DNA of 64,000 nt from Streptomyces hokutonensis. Lineage in GTDB: Bacteria; Actinomycetota; Actinomycetes; Streptomycetales; Streptomycetaceae. Positions within the stretch are counted from its first letter, which is position 1. The number at the start of each line of letters is the position of its first letter. Below, one piece after another: positions 41,192 to 50,012 of the stretch. The notes under the pieces were generated by a model. That model worked only from the letters and a program-made list of their open reading frames with translations, was not told the origin of the DNA and ran no database searches. The stretch covers positions 1-64,000 of the forward strand of contig NZ_BARG01000076.1 of assembly GCF_000376565.1 (NCBI RefSeq). Reading direction: 5' to 3'. A program made the translations under genes and the position numbers.

Positions 41192-42505
41192 TCACGCGGG
41201 CACGTGCACCGTCTCCACCCGGCTCGCCACCAGCCGCTCGCGCTCGCGACGGGCCGCCCTGCGCCGTAGCCGCAGGATCTGGCTGACGCCGAGCGCCTGG
41301 AGCACGAAGACCACCGAGAACGCGATCGAGTAGTTGTCGCCGGTCGCGTCGAGCAGCACACCGATCGCGAACAGCGTCGTCATCGAGGCCGTGAAACCAC
41401 CCATGTTGGTGATTCCGGAGGCGGTGCCCTGACGCTCCGGCGGGTTGGCCGGGCGGGCGAAGTCGAAGCCGAGCATCGAGGCGGGCCCGCAGGAACCGAG
41501 CACGACGCACAGCACGATCAGCAGCCACATCGGCGCGTGCTCGCCGGGGTAGACCAGCGTGACCGCCCATACGACGGCCGTCGCTCCCACCGTGCCGAGC
41601 GCCAGCGGCAGCCGCGCCGCGTGGTGCCGGGCGACGATCTGACCGTAGATCAGCCCCACCACCATGTTGGACAGCACGACGAGGGTGAGGAGTTCGCCGG
41701 CCGTGGCGCGGGACAGGCCCTGCGCCTGGACCAGGAACGGCAGGCCCCACAGGAGCAGGAACACCATCGCCGGGAACTGCGTGGTGAAGTGCACCCACAG
41801 GCCGAGGCGGGTGCCGGGTTCGCGCCAGGAGGCGGCGATCTGCCGGCGGACGTAGGCCGCGCCCCGGTGCGGGAACGGCTCCGGCTCGTGCCCCTCCGGG
41901 TGGTCCTTCAGGAACAGCAGCAGCAGAACGAGGACTACGACCCCGGCGAGCGCGCTGCCCGCGAAGGCCGCCGTCCAGCCGATGTCGTGCAGCAGCCGGG
42001 CGATCACCAGGGTGGAGACGAGGTTTCCGGCCATCCCGGCCAGACCCGCGAGCTGGGCGACCATCGGTCCGCGCCGGGCCGGGAACCAGCGGGTGCCGAG
42101 CCGCAGCACGCTGATGAACGTCATCGCGTCGCCGCAGCCGAGCAGCGCGCGGGAGGCGAGGGCGGTGCCGTAGGAGGGGGAGAAGGCGAAGCCGAGCTGG
42201 CCGGCGGTGAAGAGCACCACCCCGATGGTCAGCACCTTCTTGGTGCCGAGGCTGTCGACGAGCAGCCCGACGGGTATCTGCATGCCCGCGTAGACCAGCA
42301 GTTGGAGGATCGAGAACGTCGACAGCGCCGAGGCGTTGACGTGGAAGCGCTCGGCCGCATCGAGGCCGGCCACACCCAGGGACGTACGGAAGATGACGGC
42401 GACGAAGTAGACGGAGACGCCGATGCCCCACACGGCCATGGCGCGCCGGCCACCGGGCGGATCGCCGGGCAGGGACAACGCTGAACTGGAACTGCTGCTG
42501 CTCAT
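41192..42505 (-). CDS. MFS transporter
   Basis: A 437-residue major facilitator with about twelve membrane segments, beginning AVWGIGVSVYFVAVIFRTSLGVAGLDAAE. The loop 2-3 motif is LVDSLGTKKVLTIGV. It has a Ser-rich N-terminal tail. ATG 42505 overlaps the stop of the GntR gene (ATGA), so the two form one unit, suggesting the GntR protein controls this transporter and the substrate is its ligand or a relative. Substrate unknown. Confidence 0.88.
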   Translation of the reverse strand: MSSSSSSSALSLPGDPPGGRRAMAVWGIGVSVYFVAVIFRTSLGVAGLDAAERFHVNASALSTFSILQLLVYAGMQIPVGLLVDSLGTKKVLTIGVVLFTAGQLGFAFSPSYGTALASRALLGCGDAMTFISVLRLGTRWFPARRGPMVAQLAGLAGMAGNLVSTLVIARLLHDIGWTAAFAGSALAGVVVLVLLLLFLKDHPEGHEPEPFPHRGAAYVRRQIAASWREPGTRLGLWVHFTTQFPAMVFLLLWGLPFLVQAQGLSRATAGELLTLVVLSNMVVGLIYGQIVARHHAARLPLALGTVGATAVVWAVTLVYPGEHAPMWLLIVLCVVLGSCGPASMLGFDFARPANPPERQGTASGITNMGGFTASMTTLFAIGVLLDATGDNYSIAFSVVFVLQALGVSQILRLRRRAARRERERLVASRVETVHVPA

Positions 42506-43197
42506 CGGACGTCGCCCCGAGCCAGGTGGGAGAACCAGTCGACGTGCTGATGGACGATGTCCACGGCCGCCTCGGCGTCCCCGGTGCGCAGCGCGTCGAG
42601 GATCGCCTCGTGCTCGGTGAGCGTCTTGGCGATGCGGTCGGGGTGCGAGTGCATGATGGCGACGCCCATCCGCAGCTGGCGGTCGCGGAGTTGGTCGTAG
42701 AGGCGGGAGAGAATCTCGTTGCCGCCGCTGCGGACGATCTCGGCGTGGAAGCAGCGGTCGGTGACGGCGGCGCCGGCGAGGTCGCCCGCGGCGGCCTGTT
42801 CCTTCTGCTTGGCGAGGAGTTCCTCGAGCCGGGCGATGAGGGTCGGTGACGCCGGTACGACCTTGCGGACCGCGTGCTGCTCGACCAGCATCCGGGTCTC
42901 CACCACGTCCGCGATCTCCTGCGAGGAGACGGGCAGGACGAGGGCGCCCTTCTTCGGGTAGAGCTTGATCAGCCCTTCGACCTCGAGCCGCAGCAGCGCC
43001 TCGCGCACGGGGGTCCGTGACACTCCGACGGCCTCGGCGAGCTCGCCCTCGGTGAGGAGGGTGCCGCCCTCGTAACGCCGGTCCAGGACACCCTGTTTGA
43101 CGTGGGTGTAGACGCGGTCGGCGGCGGGGGGTTGCTTGACGGCGGACGACGGAGCGGAGGAGGCGGAACCGGTGGCGACGAGGGACGGGGACGACAT
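42502..43197 (-). CDS. GntR-family regulator, FadR/FCD type
   Basis: A 231-residue regulator. Residues ~25-90 form the winged helix (DRVYTHVKQGVLDRRYEGGTLLTEGELAEAVGVSRTPVREALLRLEVEGLI); the C-terminal FCD domain (EIADVVETRMLVEQHAVRKV to HVDWFSHLAR) has metal-ligand His residues (FHAEI, HEAIL). ATG 43197 starts just after a promoter-like TATGCT, so the mRNA may be leaderless. It is coupled with the MFS transporter. Confidence 0.9.
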   Translation of the reverse strand: MSSPSLVATGSASSAPSSAVKQPPAADRVYTHVKQGVLDRRYEGGTLLTEGELAEAVGVSRTPVREALLRLEVEGLIKLYPKKGALVLPVSSQEIADVVETRMLVEQHAVRKVVPASPTLIARLEELLAKQKEQAAAGDLAGAAVTDRCFHAEIVRSGGNEILSRLYDQLRDRQLRMGVAIMHSHPDRIAKTLTEHEAILDALRTGDAEAAVDIVHQHVDWFSHLARGDVR

Positions 43198-43380
43198 GAG
43201 GACAGCATAGATACAACACGTACGCATGAGGACGGGCGTCCAGGATTCGGACGGAAGCGGCCGGAACCAAGGAGGGCCAGGGGTGCGTCTACGGATGTGC
43301 GTTTCGGCGGCCGGTTCCCGGGGGCGTTTCACACCTTCGGGGAACCCGCCCCAGCAACCGCACAACCTTCTGTGCTACTT

Positions 43381-43395
43381 ACGTGTCACACACGT
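43381..43395. promoter_or_regulatory. Perfect palindrome upstream of the carboxypeptidase gene
   Basis: ACGTGT-CAC-ACACGT, 6-bp arms with a 3-base spacer, 72 bases before the DacA start and in the 269-bp gap to the divergent GntR gene. It could be the GntR operator or serve the carboxypeptidase gene. Confidence 0.4.
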
Positions 43396-43466
43396 GCGGC
43401 CCTTCTCTTTCCCCCCTCCAACTGGGCCGTTCCTCAGGGGCATTCAACGTATTCGGGGTACCTCAG

Positions 43467-44375
43467 TTGATTACTGCCATTAACGGCATCAAGGGCAGCC
43501 GCTTCCGCAGAGCCGCCGCGGTCACCGTGACCGCAGGCGCCGTGCTCGCGACCGGCGCCCTGACCGCGGCACCCGCGCAGGCTGTCACCAAGCCGTCGAT
43601 CGTGGCCGCGGGCGGCTATGTGATGAACAACGCCACCGGCAAGACGCTCTACACGAAGGCCGCGGACACCAAGCGGTCGACGGGCTCCACGACGAAGATC
43701 ATGACCGCGAAGGTCGTTCTCTCCCAGTCGAACCTCAACCTCGACGCCAAGGTCACCATCCAGAAGGCGTACAGCGACTACATCGTCGCCAACACCGCCT
43801 CCTCCGCCCACCTGATCGTCGGCGACAAGGTCACCGTCCGCCAGCTGCTCTACGGCCTGATGCTGCCGTCGGGCTGCGACGCGGCGTACGCGCTGGCCGA
43901 CAAGTTCGGCACGGGCTCCACCCGGGCCGCGCGCGTGAAGTCGTTCATCGCCAAGATGAACTCCACGGCGAAGTCGCTCGGCCTGACGAACACGAAGTTC
44001 GACTCGTTCGACGGCATCGGCAACGGCAACAACTACTCGACGCCGCGCGACCTGACGAAGCTCGCCAGCAACGTGATGAAGAACTCCACGTTCAAGACGG
44101 TCGTCAAGACCAAGTCGTACACCGCCAAGACGGTCACCAAGACCGGCAGCACCCGCACGATGGCTGCCTGGACCAACACGAACACCCTGCTCAGCAGCTA
44201 CAGCGGCACCATCGGCGTGAAGACCGGCTCCGGCCCCGAGGCCAAGTACTGCCTCGTCTTCGCCGCCACCCGCAACGGCAAGACGGTCATCGGCACGGTC
44301 CTCGCGTCGTCCTCGATCACGCAGCGCGCGGCGGACGCGAAGAAGCTCCTGAACTACGGCTTCGCGACGATCTGA
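43467..44375 (+). CDS. dacA: Secreted D-alanyl-D-alanine carboxypeptidase (PBP5/DacA type)
   Basis: A 302-residue penicillin-binding serine peptidase trimming peptidoglycan pentapeptides outside the membrane. A signal peptide (RFRRAAAVTVTAGAVLATGALTAAPAQA) is followed by the three active-site motifs: STTKIMT (SxxK), SGCDAAY in place of SxN, and VKTGSG (KTG). Start TTG 43467 gives the N-terminus ITAINGIKGSRF directly ahead of the signal peptide; an in-frame ATG at 43383 would precede it with non-signal sequence. A terminator-like hairpin follows the gene. Confidence 0.92.
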   Translation: MITAINGIKGSRFRRAAAVTVTAGAVLATGALTAAPAQAVTKPSIVAAGGYVMNNATGKTLYTKAADTKRSTGSTTKIMTAKVVLSQSNLNLDAKVTIQKAYSDYIVANTASSAHLIVGDKVTVRQLLYGLMLPSGCDAAYALADKFGTGSTRAARVKSFIAKMNSTAKSLGLTNTKFDSFDGIGNGNNYSTPRDLTKLASNVMKNSTFKTVVKTKSYTAKTVTKTGSTRTMAAWTNTNTLLSSYSGTIGVKTGSGPEAKYCLVFAATRNGKTVIGTVLASSSITQRAADAKKLLNYGFATI

Positions 44376-44396
44376 CTGACGTAGCCGACACGTTCA

Positions 44397-44428
44397 TGGG
44401 GGCCTGCCGCATGCCAGCGGCGGGCCCC
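44397..44428 (+). terminator. Terminator between dacA and a convergent gene
   Basis: Arms GGGGCCTGCCGC and GCGGCGGGCCCC (one G-T pair) with a 6-base loop, placed 22 bases after the dacA stop. Probably serves both convergent genes. Confidence 0.7.
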
Positions 44429-44438
44429 TTCGTCGTGG

Positions 44439-44783
44439 CTAGGACCCGCGTTTCCGAGTCGCGGCGAACGTGATGCCGACCCCCGCCGCCCCGTACAGGA
44501 CGAACAGCGCGCCCTCGCGCCCCAGGCTCCGGCGCTTCACTTCCTGGGCGAACTTCAGCTGGTCGTACGTGCTCGTGCCGGTCGAGCGGCCCGTGGCAGT
44601 GTCGTAGGAGAGCGCGCAGCGGTCGCCCTTGCGCATGTGCCCCGGAGAGCTCTCGCCCTCCGCGTCCAGCTGGAGCCCCGGGCAGTCAGGAGCGCCGTCG
44701 GCCGCGCCGGCTCTCAACAGCGACAGGGCTCCCCACAGCAGCGGCAGCACGAACAGCACGACCAACACACCGCGGAATCTCAT
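44439..44783 (-). CDS. Small membrane protein with two TM segments
   Basis: A 114-residue protein with an N-terminal hydrophobic segment (GVLVVLFVLPLLWGALSLL), a middle external part with two Cys (PDCPGLQLDAEGE, GDRCALSYDTATGRS) and a C-terminal segment (GALFVLYGAAGVGITFAAT). No family recognised. It is divergent from the toxin locus that follows. Confidence 0.65.
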   Translation of the reverse strand: MRFRGVLVVLFVLPLLWGALSLLRAGAADGAPDCPGLQLDAEGESSPGHMRKGDRCALSYDTATGRSTGTSTYDQLKFAQEVKRRSLGREGALFVLYGAAGVGITFAATRKRGS

Positions 44784-44873
44784 CGAGTCACCCTAGGGGG
44801 CGGGGGCGAATCGTAGGATTATTGCAACAGCAAGTGACGTGTGAGGCCGACGCGACGGGGGCGGGGATACGGC

Positions 44874-45305
44874 ATGGCAGTGCCTGGAACCGGTACGGGC
44901 CAGGGCGGCGGCCCCGACCTGCGGGTGACGTCCGCCGACCTCACCAGGCTCGCCGGTGACCTCGACGACATGCAGGACCACCTCGACAAGCAGGTCAGAC
45001 GCATGGACGCGATCGTCGACCGCATCGAAGCCGGCTGGCGCGGCCCCGCGGCGACGGCCTACCGCGACTTCCACCGCGCGGCGACCGAGGACGCCGTACG
45101 CATCCGCGAAGTGATGAAGCTGCTGGAGCAGGCGGTGCGGATGAGCCGGGACGGTTTCTCCGCGAACGACATCGAGGTGCTGGAGCAGATGCGGAAGATC
45201 CAGGTGAACGTCGCCGGCGAGGTCGCCAAGCTGTCCACGCCCACCGTGGAGGCGCCGGGCGGCGACACACCGACTCCACCCCGCAGCAGCCTCGACTCCT
45301 TCTGA
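44874..45305 (+). CDS. WXG100-family type VII secretion protein 1
   Basis: A 143-residue helical-hairpin protein with the WxG motif in IEAGWRGPAATAYRDF at mid-length and a tail rich in Pro/Ser. WXG100 proteins are the targeting partners for ESX/type VII secretion. ATG 44874 follows GCGGGGATACGGC, weak as ribosome site. It is followed 64 bases later by a second WXG100 gene and then the toxin, forming one operon. Confidence 0.85.
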   Translation: MAVPGTGTGQGGGPDLRVTSADLTRLAGDLDDMQDHLDKQVRRMDAIVDRIEAGWRGPAATAYRDFHRAATEDAVRIREVMKLLEQAVRMSRDGFSANDIEVLEQMRKIQVNVAGEVAKLSTPTVEAPGGDTPTPPRSSLDSF

Positions 45306-45369
45306 ACTGAGCCGAGCCGTCAAGTGCCCACTGTCCAACCGTAGTTGCCGACCGATATCCAGGGGGATC

Positions 45370-45687
45370 ATGTCGACCGGGGCTTCCGCCGACGACGACC
45401 ACATAACCGTCTCCTTCGCCACGCTCCACGACCTCACCACCGAGCTGGAGGACATCCTCAAGCAGCTCAACGGCAAGCTCGACGACCTCTACGACCGCGC
45501 CGAACCCGTCGTCCTGTCCTGGAAGGGCGAGGCCCGCGAAGTCTTCGTCGAAAAGCTCGACGAGTGGGACCGCTCGGCACAGGACCTGCAGGCCGCGCAG
45601 AAGTGGCTGCACGCGTACGTCACTACCGGGCACGCGAATTACGCGGCGGCGCACCGGGCGGTGCTGCGGGGTTGGGGGGCGGCCTGA
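45370..45687 (+). CDS. WXG100-family type VII secretion protein 2
   Basis: A 105-residue helical hairpin: DHITVSFATLHDLTTELEDILKQLNGKLDDLYDR, then a WKG in SWKGEAREVFVEKLDEWD. It is probably a heterodimer partner of the protein before it. The stop overlaps the toxin start (TGATG), so translation is coupled. Confidence 0.85.
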   Translation: MSTGASADDDHITVSFATLHDLTTELEDILKQLNGKLDDLYDRAEPVVLSWKGEAREVFVEKLDEWDRSAQDLQAAQKWLHAYVTTGHANYAAAHRAVLRGWGAA

Positions 45688-47576
45688 TGGCGACGCCCTC
45701 TCCCTCACCGTCGACGACGCCCCCCGCCACCACCGGCAGCGGTTCGCTGCCCGCCCCGTCGTCCGGCTCGGGCGGCGCGACCCCCGCCCCTTCTCCCGGC
45801 TCGCTCCAGGACCCTCAGGGCAAGGACCTCTCGCAGCAGGACACGGTCTCGGCCCGGCAGCAACGCTCCGACGAGCTGGCCGCGATGAAGCCCACCGCTC
45901 CGGGCAGCAGCCTGGTCACCGGTTTCGACATCCAGCCGCCGCACGTGTACTACGCGTCCTTCATGCTGCGCAACGCCCAGTACGACTTCGCCGACCGGGC
46001 CAAGAGCCTCGTCGACACGCTCGACGGATACGAACACGCGGTGGGCTGCGGGACTGGGCCGGAGGCCTTCGCCAAGGCGTACGCCGAGACCGCCGCCCTG
46101 TTCCTCGACGTCTGGGACCGGGCCACCGAAGGCGTCGGCGGTGCGGCCGTGGGCCTCACCGTGACCGCCAACAACTACGCGGAGGCGGAACACGCCACCA
46201 ACATCCTGACCCCGTCGGTGGTGAAGAAGAGTCCGCCGGCCGTTCTCAAGAAGGCCGGGGCGGGCGGCCCCGTCGCCGAGCTCGGCTGGGGCAACGCGGC
46301 CGGCGAAGACGGCTGGGGCAACGCGATCATCGACGAGGTCTCCGGCGCGCTGAGCTGGGTCGGCGACCACGTACTGCGCCCGGTCCTCAAGCACGCTCTG
46401 CAGCACGGGAAGGTCGCGGACATCACGCCGGGCGGCGACGACATCAGCCTTCCCAAGATCGCGCAGGCCTGGCGGCAGGCGGGCACGGACGCCAAGAAGT
46501 CCGCGGACAGCTTCGACGACGCAATCGCTTACATCACCAACCCCGCGTCGGGGAACGACGAGTGGCAGAGCGCGATGAGGGACTTCTGCTCCTCGATATG
46601 GGGCACAACGGCCTGGGGCCAGGAACGGCTCGGCCACAAGTGGAACCACAAGGATGGCCGGCGGCCCGCGCTGGACGTCCTCCAGGACTCCGCACGAGAC
46701 ATCGCCACGGCCAGTGACGGAGTCAGCGCCGAAGTCACGAAGATCAGGTCCACGATCATCGACGTCTACAAGGACGCGGCGACGAAAACCTTCGCCGTGA
46801 AGGGCATCCTGGACGCCCTGGAAAAGCTCAGCGAACTCCCCGAGCTGGCCGCGGAGTTCATATCCAACATCGACACGGGGCGCCTGAATCACGCGGTTGA
46901 CGCCTACAACCGGGAAATTCATTCCTACGGTGCCGAATTGAGCACACTCAAGGAAGCTCTGGAGGAAGCAAGGCTCAGTGTCCCCAGATACGCTGCCGAG
47001 GAAGCACGCGCCGAGGCTTTCGGTGCGCGGTCGCTCGACGAGTTCAAGCACAGTCACGCCTGGACGAATCCGGAGGACACCAAGAACGGCATCTACAAGA
47101 TCGACCTCGCAAGCAACGAATGGCTCGACGGCGGCCACACTCTCGACAAACACGTAGGCAAGTCGGACGCACAGCTCGCCCAACGTCTACGCGATCAGGG
47201 AGATCCGCCGACAGCCGCCTGGCCACACGGAAAGCCGCAGGTCGGGGCGGCGTCCACGTTCACCACGGCGGCACAGGCACAGAGACTGACTCAGTACAAT
47301 GTGGACGAGAACTCGGCCGAAATCACAGCATGGCTCGGGCGTCCACCATCAGCTCAGAACGACGATCTCAAACTGCCCATCGATTGCACGGCACCAAACG
47401 GTGAGACGAGCGGGCGCAGTGTCACCAAGCAGCCGAACGATGTGAACAACGAGGGGTTCAAGACCAAGGGGCTGGAGGCAGAGGCCATTCCAGTCAAAAA
47501 GGTGAGAACCATCCTCAAGTACGACCCTCAACTGGATCCTCCGTTCGTCGTCCTGACGTCAATGCCCAACAAATAA
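45687..47576 (+). CDS. Type VII-secreted polymorphic toxin with RNase A-like C-terminal domain
   Basis: A 629-residue protein. Residues ~1-60 are Pro/Ser/Thr-rich; 60-200 is a helical delivery-like domain. The last ~148 residues (from about 482) are the CdiA-CT RNase A-like fold: GGHTLDKHVGKSDAQLAQRL (catalytic His), ASTFTTAAQAQRL, an EITAWLG stretch and VRTILKYDPQLDPPFVVLTSMP. Such domains cut RNA in target cells. It is read from ATG 45687, overlapping the WXG100 gene stop, and lies in the classic WXG-toxin-immunity order. The catalytic pair should be checked against known structures. Confidence 0.82.
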   Translation: MATPSPSPSTTPPATTGSGSLPAPSSGSGGATPAPSPGSLQDPQGKDLSQQDTVSARQQRSDELAAMKPTAPGSSLVTGFDIQPPHVYYASFMLRNAQYDFADRAKSLVDTLDGYEHAVGCGTGPEAFAKAYAETAALFLDVWDRATEGVGGAAVGLTVTANNYAEAEHATNILTPSVVKKSPPAVLKKAGAGGPVAELGWGNAAGEDGWGNAIIDEVSGALSWVGDHVLRPVLKHALQHGKVADITPGGDDISLPKIAQAWRQAGTDAKKSADSFDDAIAYITNPASGNDEWQSAMRDFCSSIWGTTAWGQERLGHKWNHKDGRRPALDVLQDSARDIATASDGVSAEVTKIRSTIIDVYKDAATKTFAVKGILDALEKLSELPELAAEFISNIDTGRLNHAVDAYNREIHSYGAELSTLKEALEEARLSVPRYAAEEARAEAFGARSLDEFKHSHAWTNPEDTKNGIYKIDLASNEWLDGGHTLDKHVGKSDAQLAQRLRDQGDPPTAAWPHGKPQVGAASTFTTAAQAQRLTQYNVDENSAEITAWLGRPPSAQNDDLKLPIDCTAPNGETSGRSVTKQPNDVNNEGFKTKGLEAEAIPVKKVRTILKYDPQLDPPFVVLTSMPNK

Positions 47577-47597
47577 GCCGCATTTCAGACGCTAGGA

Positions 47598-48257
47598 GTG
47601 GCCATCAGTACGGATTGGTATCCCGCTTCGATGACGTGGCAGGACATGGACCCGGCTACGCATCTGTTCGACCCCGCTCGGGCAGCAGACGTCGTGTACG
47701 AGATCGCGTCCTCGCCGGACCCGCAGTCCGGTCGCGCGCGGGTACCGCGGTCGACCCGTTCAATCGCCCGTGGTCTTGCCGAACACTACGGATCTTGGGC
47801 ATTCGGCTGGTTCAACGCGACAGGTTCATCGCCCGACTCCGGACTCGTTGTCAGGGAGGTCCCGGCAAGCGGCCCGGGCGGGAGCGAACTGGAGCAGCAG
47901 ACGCAGCGGTGCCTGAGCGCCTTGCTTCAATGGCGAGCGTGGCTGGAGGAACTTGCCGCAGTCTTCGAGCAGTTCACACCCGGGCCGGACGCGGACGAGA
48001 AACAGATCCGCCAAGTACGCGAGCACGCTGTCGCTCCCCTTGTCACACTCGTCGTCGAACGCACCGGAGCCGGTGAGAGCTGGCGGTCCGTCTTCGAACA
48101 GGCACTTGCCTGGTACTTGGAATCGACCGGTCTGTCTCCGGCCGAGGCGGAGGAGCTGACGGACGAGGTCGTGGACTCCGAGTTCGAGAGCTGGGTCGCG
48201 CCCGATGAACAAGCGGTGGACCGCGTGCGGGAGGCCGTCGGAGGATACGGTGCGTGA
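47598..48257 (+). CDS. Candidate immunity protein of the RNase A-like toxin
   Basis: A 219-residue acidic soluble protein (AISTDWYPASMTWQDMDPATHLFDPARAADVVYEI start; acidic helical C-terminus ESTGLSPAEAEELTDEVV). No family recognised. It starts at GTG 47598, 21 bases after the toxin, the position where immunity genes sit, which is the only reason for the call. Its stop overlaps the Fic gene by 8 bases. Confidence 0.6.
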   Translation: MAISTDWYPASMTWQDMDPATHLFDPARAADVVYEIASSPDPQSGRARVPRSTRSIARGLAEHYGSWAFGWFNATGSSPDSGLVVREVPASGPGGSELEQQTQRCLSALLQWRAWLEELAAVFEQFTPGPDADEKQIRQVREHAVAPLVTLVVERTGAGESWRSVFEQALAWYLESTGLSPAEAEELTDEVVDSEFESWVAPDEQAVDRVREAVGGYGA

Positions 48258-48954
48258 CGACCTGCAGAACTGGCTACGGGTGCGCGCCGAAGTCGACTGG
48301 AGACAGGCGTCAAAAACTCTGACAGGCCCGATCCATGGACGCCGCGACGCCGTCGACGAGGTGATCGGGACAGGCGGCAGGCCGAACGATCCCGCTCGCG
48401 GTGCCCGAGTACGGGCTGCTTGGCGGATGGCCCGAGCGGACGCCACGGCAGGCAGGCCCCTCGACTTCGGCGTCCTGTGCACGTGGCAGAAGCTGGTACT
48501 CGGGCAGCCTGATGTCGCATTTCGCGTCCTGCCTGCCTTCGCCAAGGGCGGACGGGAGCGGTACGGCCTGTGCGCGGAAACACCGGCCCAATTCGACGAA
48601 TGCCTGCGGCAGGCCACTGACATCGACACCGTCCTCCCGCTCCCGGCCCGTGCGGCCCGTGCCTATCTCGATGTGTGTTTCTTTCATCCCTTCGACGACG
48701 GAAATGGCCGTGCCGCTTTGCTGGCCCTGGCATTCGTCCTGGCACGCGAGGGTGTCGTGCTCGACGAGGTCGGTCCCATCCAGATACGCCGATACGCCGA
48801 GGACGCGTCGGGCGCGAGAGCGTTGGCGCGCCTGATCCACGTCCTGGCCACAGCCGCCGAGCGCCGTGACCGGACGGAAACGTCGACGGATGCGCGAGGA
48901 TCCGATGGCGGAACCCACCGTCCGTACCTATCCGCAAGCCCCTCGACGAGGTGA
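48250..48954 (+). CDS. Fic-domain protein
   Basis: A 234-residue protein with the full Fic motif HPFDDGNGR (146-154) in a helix beginning YLDVCFFHPF. Fic enzymes transfer AMP or other nucleotide groups onto Ser/Thr/Tyr of target proteins. No inhibitory alpha-helix motif ((S/T)xxxE(G/N)) is obvious. It starts at GTG 48250 inside the preceding gene and its stop overlaps the next start, so it is tightly coupled into the toxin operon. Target unknown. Confidence 0.82.
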   Translation: MRDDLQNWLRVRAEVDWRQASKTLTGPIHGRRDAVDEVIGTGGRPNDPARGARVRAAWRMARADATAGRPLDFGVLCTWQKLVLGQPDVAFRVLPAFAKGGRERYGLCAETPAQFDECLRQATDIDTVLPLPARAARAYLDVCFFHPFDDGNGRAALLALAFVLAREGVVLDEVGPIQIRRYAEDASGARALARLIHVLATAAERRDRTETSTDARGSDGGTHRPYLSASPSTR

Positions 48955-49277
48955 CGCCCGTGCAGGAAGCACCCACAGTACGTACAAGAAGTTCGACCTA
49001 CCCCGACCGCGAAACCGCCCAATGGGCCACCCAACAGGTCGTCACCGCCAACGAGCAGGTCATCCACCGCTGGCTGGCCCGGTCCACGCGCCCCCGCCTG
49101 ACCATCGAGGCGTCCTGGCCCTCTCGCCCCGAACCGGTCGGACGAGTCCTCCTCCAGGCGATGATGCTGGCCGGACGGGACCCGGTGGACGTCCGCGCGG
49201 CCCGGGTGATCCTGAAGCGGGACGCGTCCCGGCCGCACGGGTTCGCCGTCCACGCCACGTTCCCCGTCTACCTGTAG
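48951..49277 (+). CDS. Orphan RNase A-like toxin fragment, 108 aa
   Basis: The protein aligns with the C-terminal half of CdiA-CT RNase A-like domains: TRSSTYPDRETAQWATQQVVTANEQVIHRWL and VRAARVILKRDASRPHGFAVHATFP. The N-terminal HTxxKHVG half with a catalytic His is missing. So it is either an inactive toxin cassette left after recombination or a protein with another role. Start GTG 48951 overlaps the Fic stop (GTGA). Confidence 0.65.
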   Translation: MTPVQEAPTVRTRSSTYPDRETAQWATQQVVTANEQVIHRWLARSTRPRLTIEASWPSRPEPVGRVLLQAMMLAGRDPVDVRAARVILKRDASRPHGFAVHATFPVYL

Positions 49278-49304
49278 CGACCCGATCCGTAGAGGCTGAC
49301 CACC

Positions 49305-50012
49305 GTGCCCTTGAGCCCCCTCGAACACGACCGCCGCTACGGCGAGTTGGACCAGGTGATCCGCGCCTACGCCGGGCAGCCGGCGGACGACACCCCGGAC
49401 AAGGCGAGCGACGCGCTGGTCGCCTACCTCCGCCACACCTGGCACACCCGCCCCTGGACCCTTACCGTCGCCGAACGCCAACTCCGCGAGTACGCCGACA
49501 ACCCTCCCGGCCGACTCCGCCTGCGCCTCGGCGAGTTCTACGCCGTCCCGGACGTCGGCCTGCCCGAAGCCGACCTCCAACAGTGGCTGTACTGCCTCGC
49601 CGACCACATCAAGCACAGCGTCGAGGAGGGCGAGGTCCCGCCCCCGGCCACCCCCGCCACCCACTGGGAATGGCACGCCCGCTTCCCGGAACTCGGTCAG
49701 TTCCTCGGCGGCTGGTTCTCCCAGGACATGCCGGACGAGTTCGACGACCACGACGCGGCGATCGACGACTACCGGACCTCGACCGACCCGCAGTTGGTCG
49801 CCCACCTCGTCGGCGAGCTGCACGAACTGCTCGCCCTGGACATCGACGAGTCCGACTACACCCTCGCTGTCGCCGAGTTGGGCATGGAGGTCGACCCACC
49901 GGCGCCGTACTCACCCAGCGGCTGGCTCGCACTGGCCGCCGACCGGCTGACCGCGCCGCGTGCCGAGTACGGGCTCTCGACGCGCGAAGGGCGGCCCAGT
50001 GGATCGGAGTAG
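49305..50012 (+). CDS. CdiI-like contact-dependent inhibition immunity protein
   Basis: A 235-residue acidic protein. The second half (FPELGQFLGGWFSQDMPDEFDDHDAAIDDYRTSTDPQLVAHLVGELHELL) matches the CdiI immunity family whose members sit beside RNase A-like CDI toxins. The N-terminal ~120 residues are another helical domain. It follows the orphan toxin fragment by 27 bases and starts at GTG 49305. It probably protects the cell from this toxin type. Confidence 0.72.
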   Translation: MPLSPLEHDRRYGELDQVIRAYAGQPADDTPDKASDALVAYLRHTWHTRPWTLTVAERQLREYADNPPGRLRLRLGEFYAVPDVGLPEADLQQWLYCLADHIKHSVEEGEVPPPATPATHWEWHARFPELGQFLGGWFSQDMPDEFDDHDAAIDDYRTSTDPQLVAHLVGELHELLALDIDESDYTLAVAELGMEVDPPAPYSPSGWLALAADRLTAPRAEYGLSTREGRPSGSE

